Below the pieces are notes generated by a model. The model made no database searches, was not told the origin of the DNA, and saw only the letters and a list, made by a program, of their open reading frames with translations. Both the position numbers and the translations under genes were made by a program. 64,000 nucleotides of DNA from UBA2943 sp946534895 (GTDB lineage Bacteria > Bacillota > Clostridia > Christensenellales > Aristaeellaceae), in assembly GCA_946534895.1 (NCBI GenBank), contig CAMNDE010000004.1:27238-91237 (forward strand), written 5' to 3'. Position 1 is the first letter of the stretch; every line of letters begins with the position of its first letter. Positions 34,987 to 43,883 of the stretch are shown here, piece by piece.

Positions 34987-35895
34987 TCAGTGTATCCACC
35001 ACTCCGGCGTCAGCTCACCCAGGGTTGACACCCGGTCTTCCTCAAAATTGAGCATGATTTCAATCTTCTCAAAGCTGTCCGGCATCAGCTGGACCATGAG
35101 TTCCCTGCACGCTCCGCACGGCGCACCGGTCCTGCCGTCCGGCATTACGGTCATTACCCTGCAGATCTTCTGCTCACCGGCCGTGAGCATGGAAAAGATA
35201 GCACTGCGCTCCGCACAAATGCCAAGGCTTGAGCATGTATCCACGCACACCCCGGTATAGATTCTGCCCGACTCAGACTGAACCGCGGCAGCCACGCCTC
35301 CGGCATCCACATACCTGGAAACCTGCCGGCCATGCTGGACAGCCAGGGCCGCATCCCGCATCCGCACCCAGTTCCACCGCTCCCGGGTCATGAGGTTCAC
35401 ATGCCCGATCCGCACTTCATGCATGAGCGGAACATCCACGTCCGGGGTAGTCCACTGATAGCGGAACCCGCACTTTTCCTGAACGCGCCGGGAGCGCTCA
35501 TTTCCCTCGTAATAGCCGCACCAGACCTTCTGCATGCCCATGTCTTCAAAGGCATGCCGCAGCATTTCCCGCACCGCTTCGGGCATGATGCCCTGCCCCC
35601 AGAAAGGCCTGCCCAGCCAGTAGCCCATTTCGCACTCATCATTGCGGTCCGTCATGTCGGTCTGCCCGTTCATTTTCAGGCCTATGCTTCCAATAGGCCT
35701 GCCGTCCTTTTTCAGGCACACAGCGTACACCTCGCGCACCGACAGCACATTGCGGATCACATCCAGGCTCTGTGCCACACTTGTATGCGCCGGCCATCCG
35801 GCAATGGGACCCACATCCGGATCGCTGGCATATCGGTACAGTTCTTCCGCATCGCTTTCCACCCAGGGCCGCAGGATCAGTCTTTCGGTCTGCAT
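34987..35895 (-). CDS. GNAT acetyltransferase-cytidine deaminase fusion
   Basis: 302 residues in two domains. The first (about 1-175) is a RimJ/RimL-like GNAT with ERLILRPWVESDAEELYRYA, GYWLGRPFWGQGIMPEAVRE and a typical acetyl-CoA loop. The second (about 178-302) is a cytidine deaminase-type domain with GICAERSAIFSML (CAE zinc motif, catalytic Glu) and APCGACRELMVQL (PCxxC zinc ligands). The frame is continuous, so this is a true fusion. I chose ATG at 35895 because GGGGAGG is 7 bases upstream; the GTG at 35901 is too close. Similar deaminases act on cytidine or blasticidin-like nucleosides, so detoxifying a nucleoside is conceivable. Substrate not known. Confidence 0.9.
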   Translation of the reverse strand: MQTERLILRPWVESDAEELYRYASDPDVGPIAGWPAHTSVAQSLDVIRNVLSVREVYAVCLKKDGRPIGSIGLKMNGQTDMTDRNDECEMGYWLGRPFWGQGIMPEAVREMLRHAFEDMGMQKVWCGYYEGNERSRRVQEKCGFRYQWTTPDVDVPLMHEVRIGHVNLMTRERWNWVRMRDAALAVQHGRQVSRYVDAGGVAAAVQSESGRIYTGVCVDTCSSLGICAERSAIFSMLTAGEQKICRVMTVMPDGRTGAPCGACRELMVQLMPDSFEKIEIMLNFEEDRVSTLGELTPEWWIH

Positions 35896-36014
35896 GTTCA
35901 CGCCTCCCCTCTTCCCGCTTGCTCATGCACTCCAGACTTTTCGCACAGAATCATATCACAGGCAGTGCCCGGCTGAAAAGTGTGCACAGGTCCCGGACAT
36001 CGACTGACAGCACA

Positions 36015-36050
36015 GAAAGAACCGCCGCAGGCATGCTGCGCGGTTCTTTC
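36015..36050 (-). terminator. Hairpin after the carboxylesterase gene
   Basis: GAAAGAACCG and CGGTTCTTTC pair, with CCGCAG/CTGCG inside, 83 bases past the stop at 36133. There is no T tract on the minus strand, so it is a weak terminator or an mRNA 3' stabiliser. Confidence 0.45.
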
Positions 36051-36132
36051 CGGAAATCATCATTTTTTCTGTCCCAGAGCATGCAGGCCATGCCGCGGTT
36101 TCTCAGGTCCGTCATCCGTTTCTCTGAGACCA

Positions 36133-37446
36133 TCAGGGATCCGGTACAATGAATTCCCGGACAAAGGGTTCTTCTCTCGTGCACGGTTTCCAAAGAGGCT
36201 GACCGTTTCCATTGGGATCGCCTGTGCGCATGAACGCGCTCCACGCGTCCAGCATGTCCCGGCTCAGCATCCGGTCCTGTTCCGTCCATGGCCGCCAGCA
36301 CCGGTCCAGCGTGCCCATCATGTACCACAGTTCCGCTGAATGCCAGGCACCCTGTGCATCGCCCGGCAGATCCCTGGCAAAGCAGTACACATAAGCGGGC
36401 TTTCTGCCCAGGTCTTCCAGTTTATGGCTGAATGCCACACTGCCCCTGTACAGGGGTGCCTGTGTCCGGTCCCCGTCTGACATGCCGCTCATCAGATCAT
36501 CCTTCGTGCATCCGATCATATAGGGAATATCCCGGATTTCCCCCCGGTCCATGAGCTCCGTGCAGTTGTCCGTAAGGAAATACCCGTCAATGCACGGCCG
36601 CAGGAAGAGGCCGCCTGCCCGCTTTTCCACTTCCCGTGAGAGCGGCTCCAGCATGGCATACACGTCTTCTGCGGGCATCGCGCGCATTTCCTCCAGATTT
36701 CGGACGCCGGCAAGGTCCGAGAACACTTTTCCGAACTCCTCCGCTTCCCGGAGCGTGAAGGCGCGGCCCATGGCGCTTCCGTACACGCCGCCGCTCTGCA
36801 ATATGGCGCGGCTGATCCACTTCCCGGCCAGCGGAGAACAGACAAGGGTCTGTGTACTCATGGCCCCGGCACTCTGGCCGAACACCGTGATTTTCCCCGG
36901 GTCCCCGCCGAATCCGGCGATATTCTCGGCCACCCATTCAAGGGCCGCCGCCTGATCCAGGCTTCCGTAGTTCCCGGATGTGCCGCTCTCCGCCGTGAGC
37001 CAGGGATGGGCAAGGTATCCGAAAAGATTGCAGCGGTAGTCCACACTGACGAAAATGATCCCGCGCCGCGCAAACTCGGCCCCGTCAAACTCCTTCTCCG
37101 TGGCCCAGCCGTTAAGAAAGGCGCCGCCGTGAATCCAGAACGCCACGGGGCAGTCCCTGGCATCCTTCGGCGCCCAGATATGCAGATACAGGCAGTCTTC
37201 ATCCATGTTCCGGTCATAGGCGGGATCATCATAGAAATCCCGGTCCCAGGGCGGCATGGATCCCGGTGCCTGCCAGCATTTGCCGTGGAACTCCACTGCC
37301 TGATACACGCCCTGAAACCTTTCCGGCTTCTGCGGCGCCTTCCACCGCAGCGCCCCCACCGGGGGCTTCGCATACGGGATTCCGCGGTATTCCCAGTAAT
37401 CGCCCCGGTCGATGCCCTGCACCTCGCCATAGCGTGTCTGTGCCAT
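36133..37446 (-). CDS. Type B carboxylesterase
   Basis: 437 residues of alpha/beta hydrolase fold. The N-terminal pattern YRGIPYAKPPVGALRWKAPQ, EDCLYLHIWAPKDA and VAFWIHGGAFLNG (oxyanion) leads to the nucleophile in KITVFGQSAGAMS (GxSxG). A His near AWHSAELWYM is a good catalytic candidate. The family cleaves esters such as p-nitrobenzyl, pesticides or acetylated compounds. It is cytoplasmic. GGAGGAAAG precedes the ATG at 37446. It is the last of a five-gene run and lies 13 bases after the SDR gene. Confidence 0.92.
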   Translation of the reverse strand: MAQTRYGEVQGIDRGDYWEYRGIPYAKPPVGALRWKAPQKPERFQGVYQAVEFHGKCWQAPGSMPPWDRDFYDDPAYDRNMDEDCLYLHIWAPKDARDCPVAFWIHGGAFLNGWATEKEFDGAEFARRGIIFVSVDYRCNLFGYLAHPWLTAESGTSGNYGSLDQAAALEWVAENIAGFGGDPGKITVFGQSAGAMSTQTLVCSPLAGKWISRAILQSGGVYGSAMGRAFTLREAEEFGKVFSDLAGVRNLEEMRAMPAEDVYAMLEPLSREVEKRAGGLFLRPCIDGYFLTDNCTELMDRGEIRDIPYMIGCTKDDLMSGMSDGDRTQAPLYRGSVAFSHKLEDLGRKPAYVYCFARDLPGDAQGAWHSAELWYMMGTLDRCWRPWTEQDRMLSRDMLDAWSAFMRTGDPNGNGQPLWKPCTREEPFVREFIVPDP

Positions 37447-37459
37447 GCGACTTTCCTCC

Positions 37460-38170
37460 TTATGGTTCATATTTCCAGCCATGGTCATCATGATAGATCA
37501 TCAGGCGTGTCATGCCGCCGTCAATGCAGACATTCTCCCCGGTGATGAAACCGGCCTTTTCGGAGCACAGGAACAGGATCAGCTCCGCCACATCCTCCGG
37601 GCGGCCCACACGGCCCACAGGCTGCTGCAGCGCGTCCGCCCCGACGATCACCGAGCCGGTGGTGTCAATCCATCCCGGAGAAATGCTGTTCACCCGGACA
37701 CGCCCGGCAAGCGTGACAGCCATGGCATGGGTCAGGGCGGCAATCCCGCCCTTGGCCGCGGTATAGCTTTCCGTTCCCGGCTGACTCATGCGGTCACGGG
37801 AGGAAGAAAGATTGATCACCGACGCATGCTCCGCAAACACGGGCAGGAACAGCTGCGTCAGATAGAACGGCGCGGTCACCCCGATGGCCAATGCCCTCTG
37901 AAACTCCTCATAGCTGCAGTTTTCCAGCCCCTTCATGGGCGGCGGCACATTATTGATGAGAAAATCCACACGCCCTGAGACGCGCTTCACCTGCTGCGCA
38001 AACGCTTCCAGGTCTTCCCTGCGCCCCACGTCTCCGCAGAAGGAGGCGCCCGGCATGATATCCATGACATGCACCACGGCATTTTCACGCCGGAACGCCT
38101 CGGCTGCCGCCTTTCCGATTCCGTGGCCGCCTCCGGTGATCACAGCCACCCTGCCCTCAAATTCGCTCAT
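37460..38170 (-). CDS. Short-chain dehydrogenase/reductase
   Basis: 236 residues of SDR fold. Cofactor motif AVITGGGHGIGKAAAEAF, VDFLINNVPPP (NNAG changed to NNVP), catalytic NLSSSRDRM and SYTAAKGG (Ser, Tyr, Lys), and PGWIDTTGSV. The acid after the second strand (VMDIMPG) favours NAD+ over NADP+. The substrate is not predictable. GGAAAGGAGC precedes the ATG at 38170. The C terminus FITGENVCIDGGMTRLMIYH is typical of SDRs. Confidence 0.92.
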   Translation of the reverse strand: MSEFEGRVAVITGGGHGIGKAAAEAFRRENAVVHVMDIMPGASFCGDVGRREDLEAFAQQVKRVSGRVDFLINNVPPPMKGLENCSYEEFQRALAIGVTAPFYLTQLFLPVFAEHASVINLSSSRDRMSQPGTESYTAAKGGIAALTHAMAVTLAGRVRVNSISPGWIDTTGSVIVGADALQQPVGRVGRPEDVAELILFLCSEKAGFITGENVCIDGGMTRLMIYHDDHGWKYEP

Positions 38171-38201
38171 GGGTCTGCTCCTTTCCGCAATCCACGCATG
38201 C

Positions 38202-39536
38202 TTATCCGATCCAGTCCACAGGATTCCCCTTCCGCTCCAGCGGCTCACGGACCGGGTCTCCGTGCTCCCCGTATCCGAGAATCAGACCGCCGGTGACCGT
38301 CTCATTCTCCCCAAGCCCCAGACCGGCCAGGTAGGTCCGCACCTCCGGATTCCCGTCCAGCCAGTGCAGCTGATTGATCCAGCAGGACCCCAGATTCAGG
38401 GCATTGGCCGCGATCATCATGTTTTCCAGCGCGCAGGCACTGTCCGCCATGGCGTTTCCATAGCCCTTCCGGTTGGCCGTGACAATCAGGACCGGTGCTC
38501 CGTAATGGAACACATATCCCCCGCGTTTTGACGCTTCGATGGAATGCCGCAGGGAAGCATACGTATCCGGGCCTGCCTCCATCTGCGAAAAGGCATGCTC
38601 CGCCAGAGCCGCCAGCTCATCCAGAACCTTCCGGCTGGTGATGACCAGCATATGCGTGCTCTGATTATTGCCCCCGCTGGGCGCGCTTCTCCCGGCCTCC
38701 AACACCTGTTCAATCAGTGCCCTCGGCGGCATGTCCGGCTTCATGCTCCGGGTGCTTCTCCGGCTCAGAATCGCTTCCATGGCTTCCATGGGCATGCGTC
38801 CCGCTTTCTCTGTGCCAAGCGTCCTCAGAAACGCCCGCACCGAGCGCGTCATTTCACGGGAAAACCCCGAATGATACTTTCTCTCGCAGAACGCCCGCAT
38901 CCAGCTGTCATAGCCTTTTTCCCCGGCCCGGGCTTCAAACATGGCGCGCAGCTCATCCGGCCCATGCACATGATATGCATTCTCCTGCACAGTCCAGTGC
39001 AGATCCACCCGCTCCGGCTTTTTCCGTTCCTTCTGCTGTTCCGTGGGATACCCCATCACCAGCATGGCAGCGGGAAAAACATACTCGGGAAGCGACAGGA
39101 TCTCCCGCTGGATTTCATAGTTTTCCATGATATCCCCGATATAGCAGGACCCGATGCCCAGCTCTTCCGCGGCCACCACCGCGTTCTGTGCGGCGATGAG
39201 CGCATCGCAGACCGCCAGCAGGAAATCCCCCTCTCCGGGCAGGCGCGGCGCACAGCCCGCCTCGCGGAAGGCGTTATACCATTTCAGGCAGTCCGCACAG
39301 AAGACAAGCACGAGATCTGCCTGTTCAATGAACGCCTGATGGTCGCAGGAGATGCTCAGACGATGCTTTTTCTCCGGGTCCGTGATCCGGAGTATGGTAT
39401 ACAGCTGCTGATTGCCCGCCGTCGTCGCCTGAACCGCCGCTTCCAGGATCGTTCCCACATCACCCTCCGGAATTTTCTGCCCTGTAAAGGCCCGGACCGA
39501 CTTCCGCCCGAACAGGGAGTCAAGGATCTTCGGCAT
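38202..39536 (-). CDS. Tandem nitroreductase fusion protein
   Basis: 444 residues with two nitroreductase-like FMN domains in one chain. The first (about 1-200) starts with LDSLFGRKSVRAFTGQKIPE and has NAVVAAEELGIGSCYIGDIM. The second (about 245-444) starts MEAILSRRSTRSMKPDMPPR and has ENMMIAANALNLGSCWINQL and AGRSAPSGGNNQSTHMLVIT. Each carries the RRSxR start and the SCxI segment. Ordinary nitroreductases are single domains that form dimers; here the dimer would be made within one chain. GAGGAGG is 6 bases before the ATG at 39536; the ATG at 39542 overlaps that site. Confidence 0.9.
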   Translation of the reverse strand: MPKILDSLFGRKSVRAFTGQKIPEGDVGTILEAAVQATTAGNQQLYTILRITDPEKKHRLSISCDHQAFIEQADLVLVFCADCLKWYNAFREAGCAPRLPGEGDFLLAVCDALIAAQNAVVAAEELGIGSCYIGDIMENYEIQREILSLPEYVFPAAMLVMGYPTEQQKERKKPERVDLHWTVQENAYHVHGPDELRAMFEARAGEKGYDSWMRAFCERKYHSGFSREMTRSVRAFLRTLGTEKAGRMPMEAMEAILSRRSTRSMKPDMPPRALIEQVLEAGRSAPSGGNNQSTHMLVITSRKVLDELAALAEHAFSQMEAGPDTYASLRHSIEASKRGGYVFHYGAPVLIVTANRKGYGNAMADSACALENMMIAANALNLGSCWINQLHWLDGNPEVRTYLAGLGLGENETVTGGLILGYGEHGDPVREPLERKGNPVDWIG

Positions 39537-39547
39537 GTTCATCCTCC

Positions 39548-40615
39548 TCACTCAAGACCGCGTATCATGTCCAGCAGGTCCGTGTACAGTTCGCGCACAT
39601 CCCTGCGGTGCATCAGGCCGCCCTGCAGGGACATGTGATCCCCGTGATAGACCGGAAACACATTCCATACGCCTTTCTGGATATGTTCCCTGTCCAGCGG
39701 CCGGCTCGGAGCGCCCATGGGTGCTTTCGCGGAAAGCGTGTTCACAAGCCCGTCATTCTCTCGCCACTCCTCCCCGATAGTCACGCCGCCCCGGGTCCTG
39801 CCGGAATAAGCGCCCATCTGCGCAGCCCGGTACACATACAGGGGTTCCATGAGCCGGGTTTCCGGCTTCCAGGTTCCGTCATTTCTGCGCACGGTGGCAC
39901 TGCAGGGAATGGAGAAATAATAGACGTCCTCCCGGGTCCGGATCCGCGCATTGAGCCCCAGCGCCCGGTCCACATGCATGTCAAAGGCCGCGCTGTCCTC
40001 CGGGTGCATGTCCGCAGGCCGGCGCATGCGTCCCCTGGACATCAGGCGGATGGTATACCGGCTCCACCAGGGCGCCCTGACGGCGGACGGATCAAAGTCC
40101 GGGTCCTGAAACATGTCATAGGCTGTGGTGCCGTTGCTCGGAGCTGCCAGGGTCACCAGCGCATGAACGCATGATTTCCCGCCCTCAAAGAGCGGAGACG
40201 TGCTTCCGGCATTCCGCTCCTGCTCGTCCCCGTACGCCATAAGATCCGCAAACAGACGCGCGGTAATCCCGCCGAAGGAATGTCCCAGCAGCACAAGCCG
40301 CGTGTCCTGATCCCAGGCAGGCATCAGCGGGCAGAGCGAAAAATCCCTGCCCATCTGACTGTGGCCATAGGTTTCACTGTGCTTTTTCCCGTAATCCACC
40401 TGTTTCCCGGCCAGCTGCGCATACAGCTCGCAGGCCCGGTCCCACGCGCTGCCCGCAGGCGCCACGGAGGCCGCATAGCACTCAAACCCCTTTTCATGCA
40501 GATATGTCATGAGATCCCCGCCGCGCATGCCCCAGTACGGCATGCGCCGGTACGCCTCATCATAACTGCCCCAGCCGGAAAGTCCGTGCACAAATATGAA
40601 AACCAGTCTGCCCAC
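39548..40615 (-). CDS. Lipase-like alpha/beta hydrolase (staphylococcal/family I.5 type)
   Basis: 355 residues. It has VFIFVHGLSGWGSYDEAYRR (oxyanion HG), MPYWGMRGGDLMTYLHEKGF, nucleophile LVLLGHSFGGITAR (GHSFGG), a likely Asp in ENDGLVNTLSAKAP and His in YHGDHMSLQGG. These are the hallmarks of the I.5 family of triacylglycerol lipases, which also hold zinc. There is no signal peptide, so this copy is cytoplasmic, unlike secreted lipases. It starts 19 bases after the phosphatase gene stop and ends 11 bases before the nitroreductase start, so it belongs to the same run. Confidence 0.88.
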   Translation of the reverse strand: MGRLVFIFVHGLSGWGSYDEAYRRMPYWGMRGGDLMTYLHEKGFECYAASVAPAGSAWDRACELYAQLAGKQVDYGKKHSETYGHSQMGRDFSLCPLMPAWDQDTRLVLLGHSFGGITARLFADLMAYGDEQERNAGSTSPLFEGGKSCVHALVTLAAPSNGTTAYDMFQDPDFDPSAVRAPWWSRYTIRLMSRGRMRRPADMHPEDSAAFDMHVDRALGLNARIRTREDVYYFSIPCSATVRRNDGTWKPETRLMEPLYVYRAAQMGAYSGRTRGGVTIGEEWRENDGLVNTLSAKAPMGAPSRPLDREHIQKGVWNVFPVYHGDHMSLQGGLMHRRDVRELYTDLLDMIRGLE

Positions 40616-40634
40616 GCTGTCCCCCGTTTTCCTG

Positions 40635-41324
40635 TCAGTCCGATTCCTGCTGAAACTTCAGCCCGCTGGAAATGTTCCGGATATGCGCCGCATCATTGAA
40701 CAGCTCAATCCTTGGATGCACATATTCCCCGGGGCATACAGGAAACTCCAGAATGATAATGGATGTGAAATCATAGGGAAGCACCGTGCACACATACGGG
40801 AACGGCAGCGCCAGCAGATGCGCGAGCACGCAGGCTCCGGAACCCCCATGACTGAACACCGCAATGGTTTTCTGCGCCTCCGCTTCGCACAGAAACCTCG
40901 TGCCCTCATGCCGGTACTTATGCTCCAGGAGAAAGTCATCAAACCGGGCGCTGACAGAGTCATAAAACTCAGTCGCCGCATTCCCCGCATAATAGGGATG
41001 GCTCCTCCAGTCCCTCGAATAGAAATCAAAATCCTCACGGGAAATCATCCAGTCGCTCAGCGTCCATGGATGCCCGTGCTCCGGTATGCCTTCCCCGCCC
41101 CAGGAAATCTCATGCATGAAGGGAAGCACCGTCACAGGCAGCCCCAGGCGCCGGGCGGTAAACGACGCCGTTTCCCTCGCCCGTCCCATGGGCGAGGCAT
41201 AGATTTCCGTGATTCCTTCCCGCTCAAGCCGCTCCGCGGCCGCCTCCGCCTGAAGCCTGCCCGTCTCCGTGAGACAGTCATGTGTGTAGTCCGGTTCCCC
41301 ATGACGAACAAATACAATCCGCAT
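40635..41324 (-). CDS. Histidine phosphatase family protein
   Basis: 229 residues of the phosphoglycerate-mutase-like fold. It opens with RIVFVRHGEPDYTHDC (RHG, catalytic His8), has IYASPMGRARETA and AVFSHGGSG, the second catalytic His. Substrates of the family include sugar phosphates, phospho-serine and 2,3-bisphosphoglycerate. The first gene of the five-gene run, with AAAAGGAG before the ATG. No clear promoter was seen in the 234-base gap to the PfkB gene, which holds a terminator at 41474-41515. Confidence 0.92.
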   Translation of the reverse strand: MRIVFVRHGEPDYTHDCLTETGRLQAEAAAERLEREGITEIYASPMGRARETASFTARRLGLPVTVLPFMHEISWGGEGIPEHGHPWTLSDWMISREDFDFYSRDWRSHPYYAGNAATEFYDSVSARFDDFLLEHKYRHEGTRFLCEAEAQKTIAVFSHGGSGACVLAHLLALPFPYVCTVLPYDFTSIIILEFPVCPGEYVHPRIELFNDAAHIRNISSGLKFQQESD

Positions 41325-41473
41325 GTTTTTTCTCCTTTTCGTGGCCTGTCAGATGTCGTCCGCTGTATCCATAAAGCCTTCGCCATTTTCCATTCACGGG
41401 AAGACATATTCTTTCCCGCTCTCCTCTTTCCTGCATCCCCAGGTCCGGTCAATGAAGCACAGTCAGCGGCGCG

Positions 41474-41515
41474 CAAAGAAAAATCACCCTGCCCGGGCAG
41501 AGTGACTTTTCTTTG
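41474..41515 (-). terminator. Terminator of the LacI-PfkB pair
   Basis: CAAAGAAAAATCACCCTGCC and its near complement form a long hairpin around the CGGG centre, with TTTTTCTTTG on the minus strand. Confidence 0.85.
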
Positions 41516-41558
41516 TCTTGAATATGCTCTTTTGGCGTCTTTCAGGAACCATTCCGTG

Positions 41559-42512
41559 TCAGCCCATGCGTGCCAGAACTTCCTCTTTCGCCGGCACACT
41601 GTTGATCCCGCCGTGCTTCTGGGTGGACAGGCTCGCCGCCGTGCAGGCAAAGGTGACAATCTGCCGCAGTTCCTCCTCCGTAAGCTCCGAGGGCTTCTTG
41701 CCGCAGCGGAGGAACTGGCTCATGGCACTTCCGCCGAAAATGTCGCCGGCGCCCGTGGTATCCACTACATGAATGCCGGAAGGACTGTTCACAAGCACAT
41801 GCTGCTCTCTCGTGACCGCATAGCAGCCTTTGGGACCCAGTGTCACATAGACCAGGGAAACCCCATACTCATTCAGCAGCCGTTCTGCGCCTTTTTCCGG
41901 GTCCAGATTCCAGAGGAACTCAATCTCCTCATCACTGATTTTCACAATGTCCGCCTGCTTCAGGCTCCATTCCATGGCAGCGCGGGCATCCTCTTCCGTT
42001 TTCCACAGCGGTTTGCGCAGATTCGGATCCAGGCTGACGAGCTTTCCAAGTTCCTTTGCCATGCCCACCGCCATGCGCGTAGCGGACGCGGCAGGTTCAT
42101 TGGTCAGGGACAGCGTGCCGAAATGCACAACCTTTGCTTCGCGGATCAGCTCCTGATTCACTTCCTCCGGCTTCAGGCAGGTGTCAGCCCCCGGCTTGCG
42201 TGAAAAACTGAAGTCACGGTTTCCGCTCTCATCCAGGGAGACAAACGCCAGCGTCGTAAACTGATCCGGGTCCACCACAATACCCTGGGTCCCTATACCC
42301 GCATCCCGGAGCGTGCCCAGCAGCAGACGTCCGAACATGTCATCCCCCACCTTGCCAATCATGGCAGTGGAACACCCGTACTGGTTCAGAGCTGCCAGGA
42401 AATTGCCCGGAGCGCCGCCGGGATTCGCTGAAAGCACCGGATAATGGGATTCATTGACAGACTGAGGCGCGAAGTCGATCAGGAGTTCTCCCAGAGCTAC
42501 AACATCCAACAT
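41559..42512 (-). CDS. PfkB-family carbohydrate kinase, fructokinase-like
   Basis: 317 residues of ribokinase fold. It has VVALGELLIDF, SANPGGAPGNFLAALNQYG (PfkB signature 1, substrate side), LVSLDPNLRKPLW and the second signature HVVDTTGAGDIFGGSAM with the catalytic Asp. This branch phosphorylates fructose or related ketoses. It starts 3 bases after the LacI stop, with GAGAGGAG within that gene's end, so translation is coupled. The pair is autoregulated by LacI (operators at 43578 and 43714). Substrate: fructose likely but not proven. Confidence 0.92.
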   Translation of the reverse strand: MLDVVALGELLIDFAPQSVNESHYPVLSANPGGAPGNFLAALNQYGCSTAMIGKVGDDMFGRLLLGTLRDAGIGTQGIVVDPDQFTTLAFVSLDESGNRDFSFSRKPGADTCLKPEEVNQELIREAKVVHFGTLSLTNEPAASATRMAVGMAKELGKLVSLDPNLRKPLWKTEEDARAAMEWSLKQADIVKISDEEIEFLWNLDPEKGAERLLNEYGVSLVYVTLGPKGCYAVTREQHVLVNSPSGIHVVDTTGAGDIFGGSAMSQFLRCGKKPSELTEEELRQIVTFACTAASLSTQKHGGINSVPAKEEVLARMG

Positions 42513-42515
42513 GAT

Positions 42516-43517
42516 TTATTCTCCTCTCTCTTCCAGAGTCGTTCCGCCGTACACATACTTCACCGGCAGGCAGATCAGCGAGGGCAGCGTGGACATATGC
42601 CGGCTCAGCACTGTACTCACGCAGGTCTCCGCAATCTCCTCCACAGGCTGCGCTATAGAAGACACCACATAGTTCTGTTCACCGAACATGCGGATGCCGT
42701 CAAAGCCGATCACCTGTACATCCTCCGGCACGCGCACGCCCATTTCCCGCAGCATGCGCATCACCTGCCAGGCAAGGGTGTCCGTACCCACAAACAGGCC
42801 GTCCAGATCAAACTTTCCGTCCTGCATATGCTTCTCCAGGAATTCCCGGAATCTTGAAATAGGCATTCCGTCATCCAGTGCCATGATTTCAAAGGATACG
42901 CCCAGCTCCACACAGGCGCTTACAAAGCCGTCCTTCCGCTTGCTGGGTTCATTGGTGAGCGTGGAGCCGATGCGCAGAAACGCCAGATGCCGGCATCCGA
43001 GCTCCGCCAGTTTCTGGGCCGCAATGTATCCGCCACCGAAATTATCCGCGGCCACACACGGCACGGAAGCGGAAAAAAAGCGGTCAATGGTCACAAAAGG
43101 AATGCCTTCAGGGATCTTCAGGTTTGGATTATACGTCAGCGCAATGATTCCGTCCACACGGTTCTGGGCCGCCATCTGGATGAAATCGGATTCCTGATCC
43201 CGGTCGTACTCCGTAAAGCAGAGCATCATCCGGCAGCCGCGCTTTTCCAGCGCAATATTGATATGGTGCACAAGAAGTGCAAAGAACGGATTGATCGTAT
43301 TGGGAATGATCAGGGCAATAATACCCGTGCCGCCCGGATGCCCCTGCTTCCCGCCGCTTTTGTATTCATACCCCAGCTTTTCAATGGCCTGCTGTACCCT
43401 CTCACGGAATTCCTGCCCTACGCTCTGGCCGTTCAGTACCCGGGACACCGTGCCCAGGGCAACACCGGCTTCCCGGGCCACGTCAACCATCGTAGGCGGT
43501 CTGTTATTCTTCGGCAA
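42516..43517 (-). CDS. LacI-family transcriptional regulator
   Basis: 333 residues. The N-terminal HTH is PPTMVDVAREAGVALGTVSR (first 25 residues), followed by the hinge RVLNGQSVGQEFRERVQQAI and a sugar-binding sensor domain (about 60-333), with LIIPNTINPFFALLVHHIN and DLDGLFVGTDTLAWQVM. The start is TTG at 43517 with GGGGTGA 7 bases upstream. An ATG at 43568 lies upstream of the -10 and is rejected. It probably represses its own operon, including the PfkB gene, until a ketose or its phosphate binds. Confidence 0.92.
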   Translation of the reverse strand: MPKNNRPPTMVDVAREAGVALGTVSRVLNGQSVGQEFRERVQQAIEKLGYEYKSGGKQGHPGGTGIIALIIPNTINPFFALLVHHINIALEKRGCRMMLCFTEYDRDQESDFIQMAAQNRVDGIIALTYNPNLKIPEGIPFVTIDRFFSASVPCVAADNFGGGYIAAQKLAELGCRHLAFLRIGSTLTNEPSKRKDGFVSACVELGVSFEIMALDDGMPISRFREFLEKHMQDGKFDLDGLFVGTDTLAWQVMRMLREMGVRVPEDVQVIGFDGIRMFGEQNYVVSSIAQPVEEIAETCVSTVLSRHMSTLPSLICLPVKYVYGGTTLEERGE

Positions 43518-43540
43518 AACCGCTTCACCCCGCTGCACAT

Positions 43541-43550
43541 TTTCGTGAAA
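43541..43550. promoter_or_regulatory. Possible third operator half-site near +1
   Basis: TTTCGTGAAA, an imperfect palindrome of the LacI type, lies at or just after the -10. Confidence 0.4.
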
Positions 43551-43552
43551 TG

Positions 43553-43581
43553 AATATATCGCATTCATGCAATTGAGTCAA
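43553..43581 (-). promoter_or_regulatory. Promoter of the LacI-PfkB operon
   Basis: On the minus strand TTGACT (43581-43576), a 17-base spacer and TATATT (43558-43553). Confidence 0.75.
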
Positions 43582-43589
43582 GCGTTTCA
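43578..43589. promoter_or_regulatory. LacI-type operator overlapping the -35
   Basis: TCAAGCGTTTCA is a near palindrome that matches TGAAACGTTTCA at 11 of 12 or 10 of 12 positions depending on orientation. It covers part of the -35 of the lacI promoter, so binding would block RNA polymerase. Confidence 0.6.
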
Positions 43590-43713
43590 CGCATATTTTC
43601 AAATCTATCCTTCGTAAATCCATTTGTATACCGTCATAGGCTGAAATGCGCACGCTTCCTTTTTGTTGTTCTGCCACGCTTTTTGCAGTAATTTCAGGTC
43701 TGTGCCACGAGCT

Positions 43714-43725
43714 TGAAACGTTTCA
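43714..43725. promoter_or_regulatory. Perfect LacI-family operator
   Basis: TGAAACGTTTCA, a perfect 12-bp palindrome typical of LacI/GalR proteins, 136 bp from the operator at 43578. It lies in the 367-base gap between lacI and the amidohydrolase gene, suited to DNA looping. Confidence 0.7.
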
Positions 43726-43814
43726 TGCATTTATGTCTGTCATCATGAAACAATACGGGACATGGCCGGATGCTCAGTCTTCTGCAAAACGCACCTTTCC
43801 ATCTGTGTCCTGCC

Positions 43815-43843
43815 TTGTCCTTCCCGCCTTCTCTCCGTATAAT
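43815..43843 (+). promoter_or_regulatory. Promoter of the M20 amidohydrolase gene
   Basis: TTGTCC (43815-43820), a 17-base spacer and a perfect TATAAT (43838-43843), 41 bases before the ATG. Confidence 0.75.
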
Positions 43844-43883
43844 ATGCGCAAAGAAGCGCACGCATCCGGAAAGGAGACTGCCC

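Noticed and set aside
43518..43568. Upstream ATG of the LacI gene at 43568
   Set aside because: It lies between the -35 and -10 of the gene's own promoter, so it cannot be in the message; TTG at 43517 has a good ribosome site.
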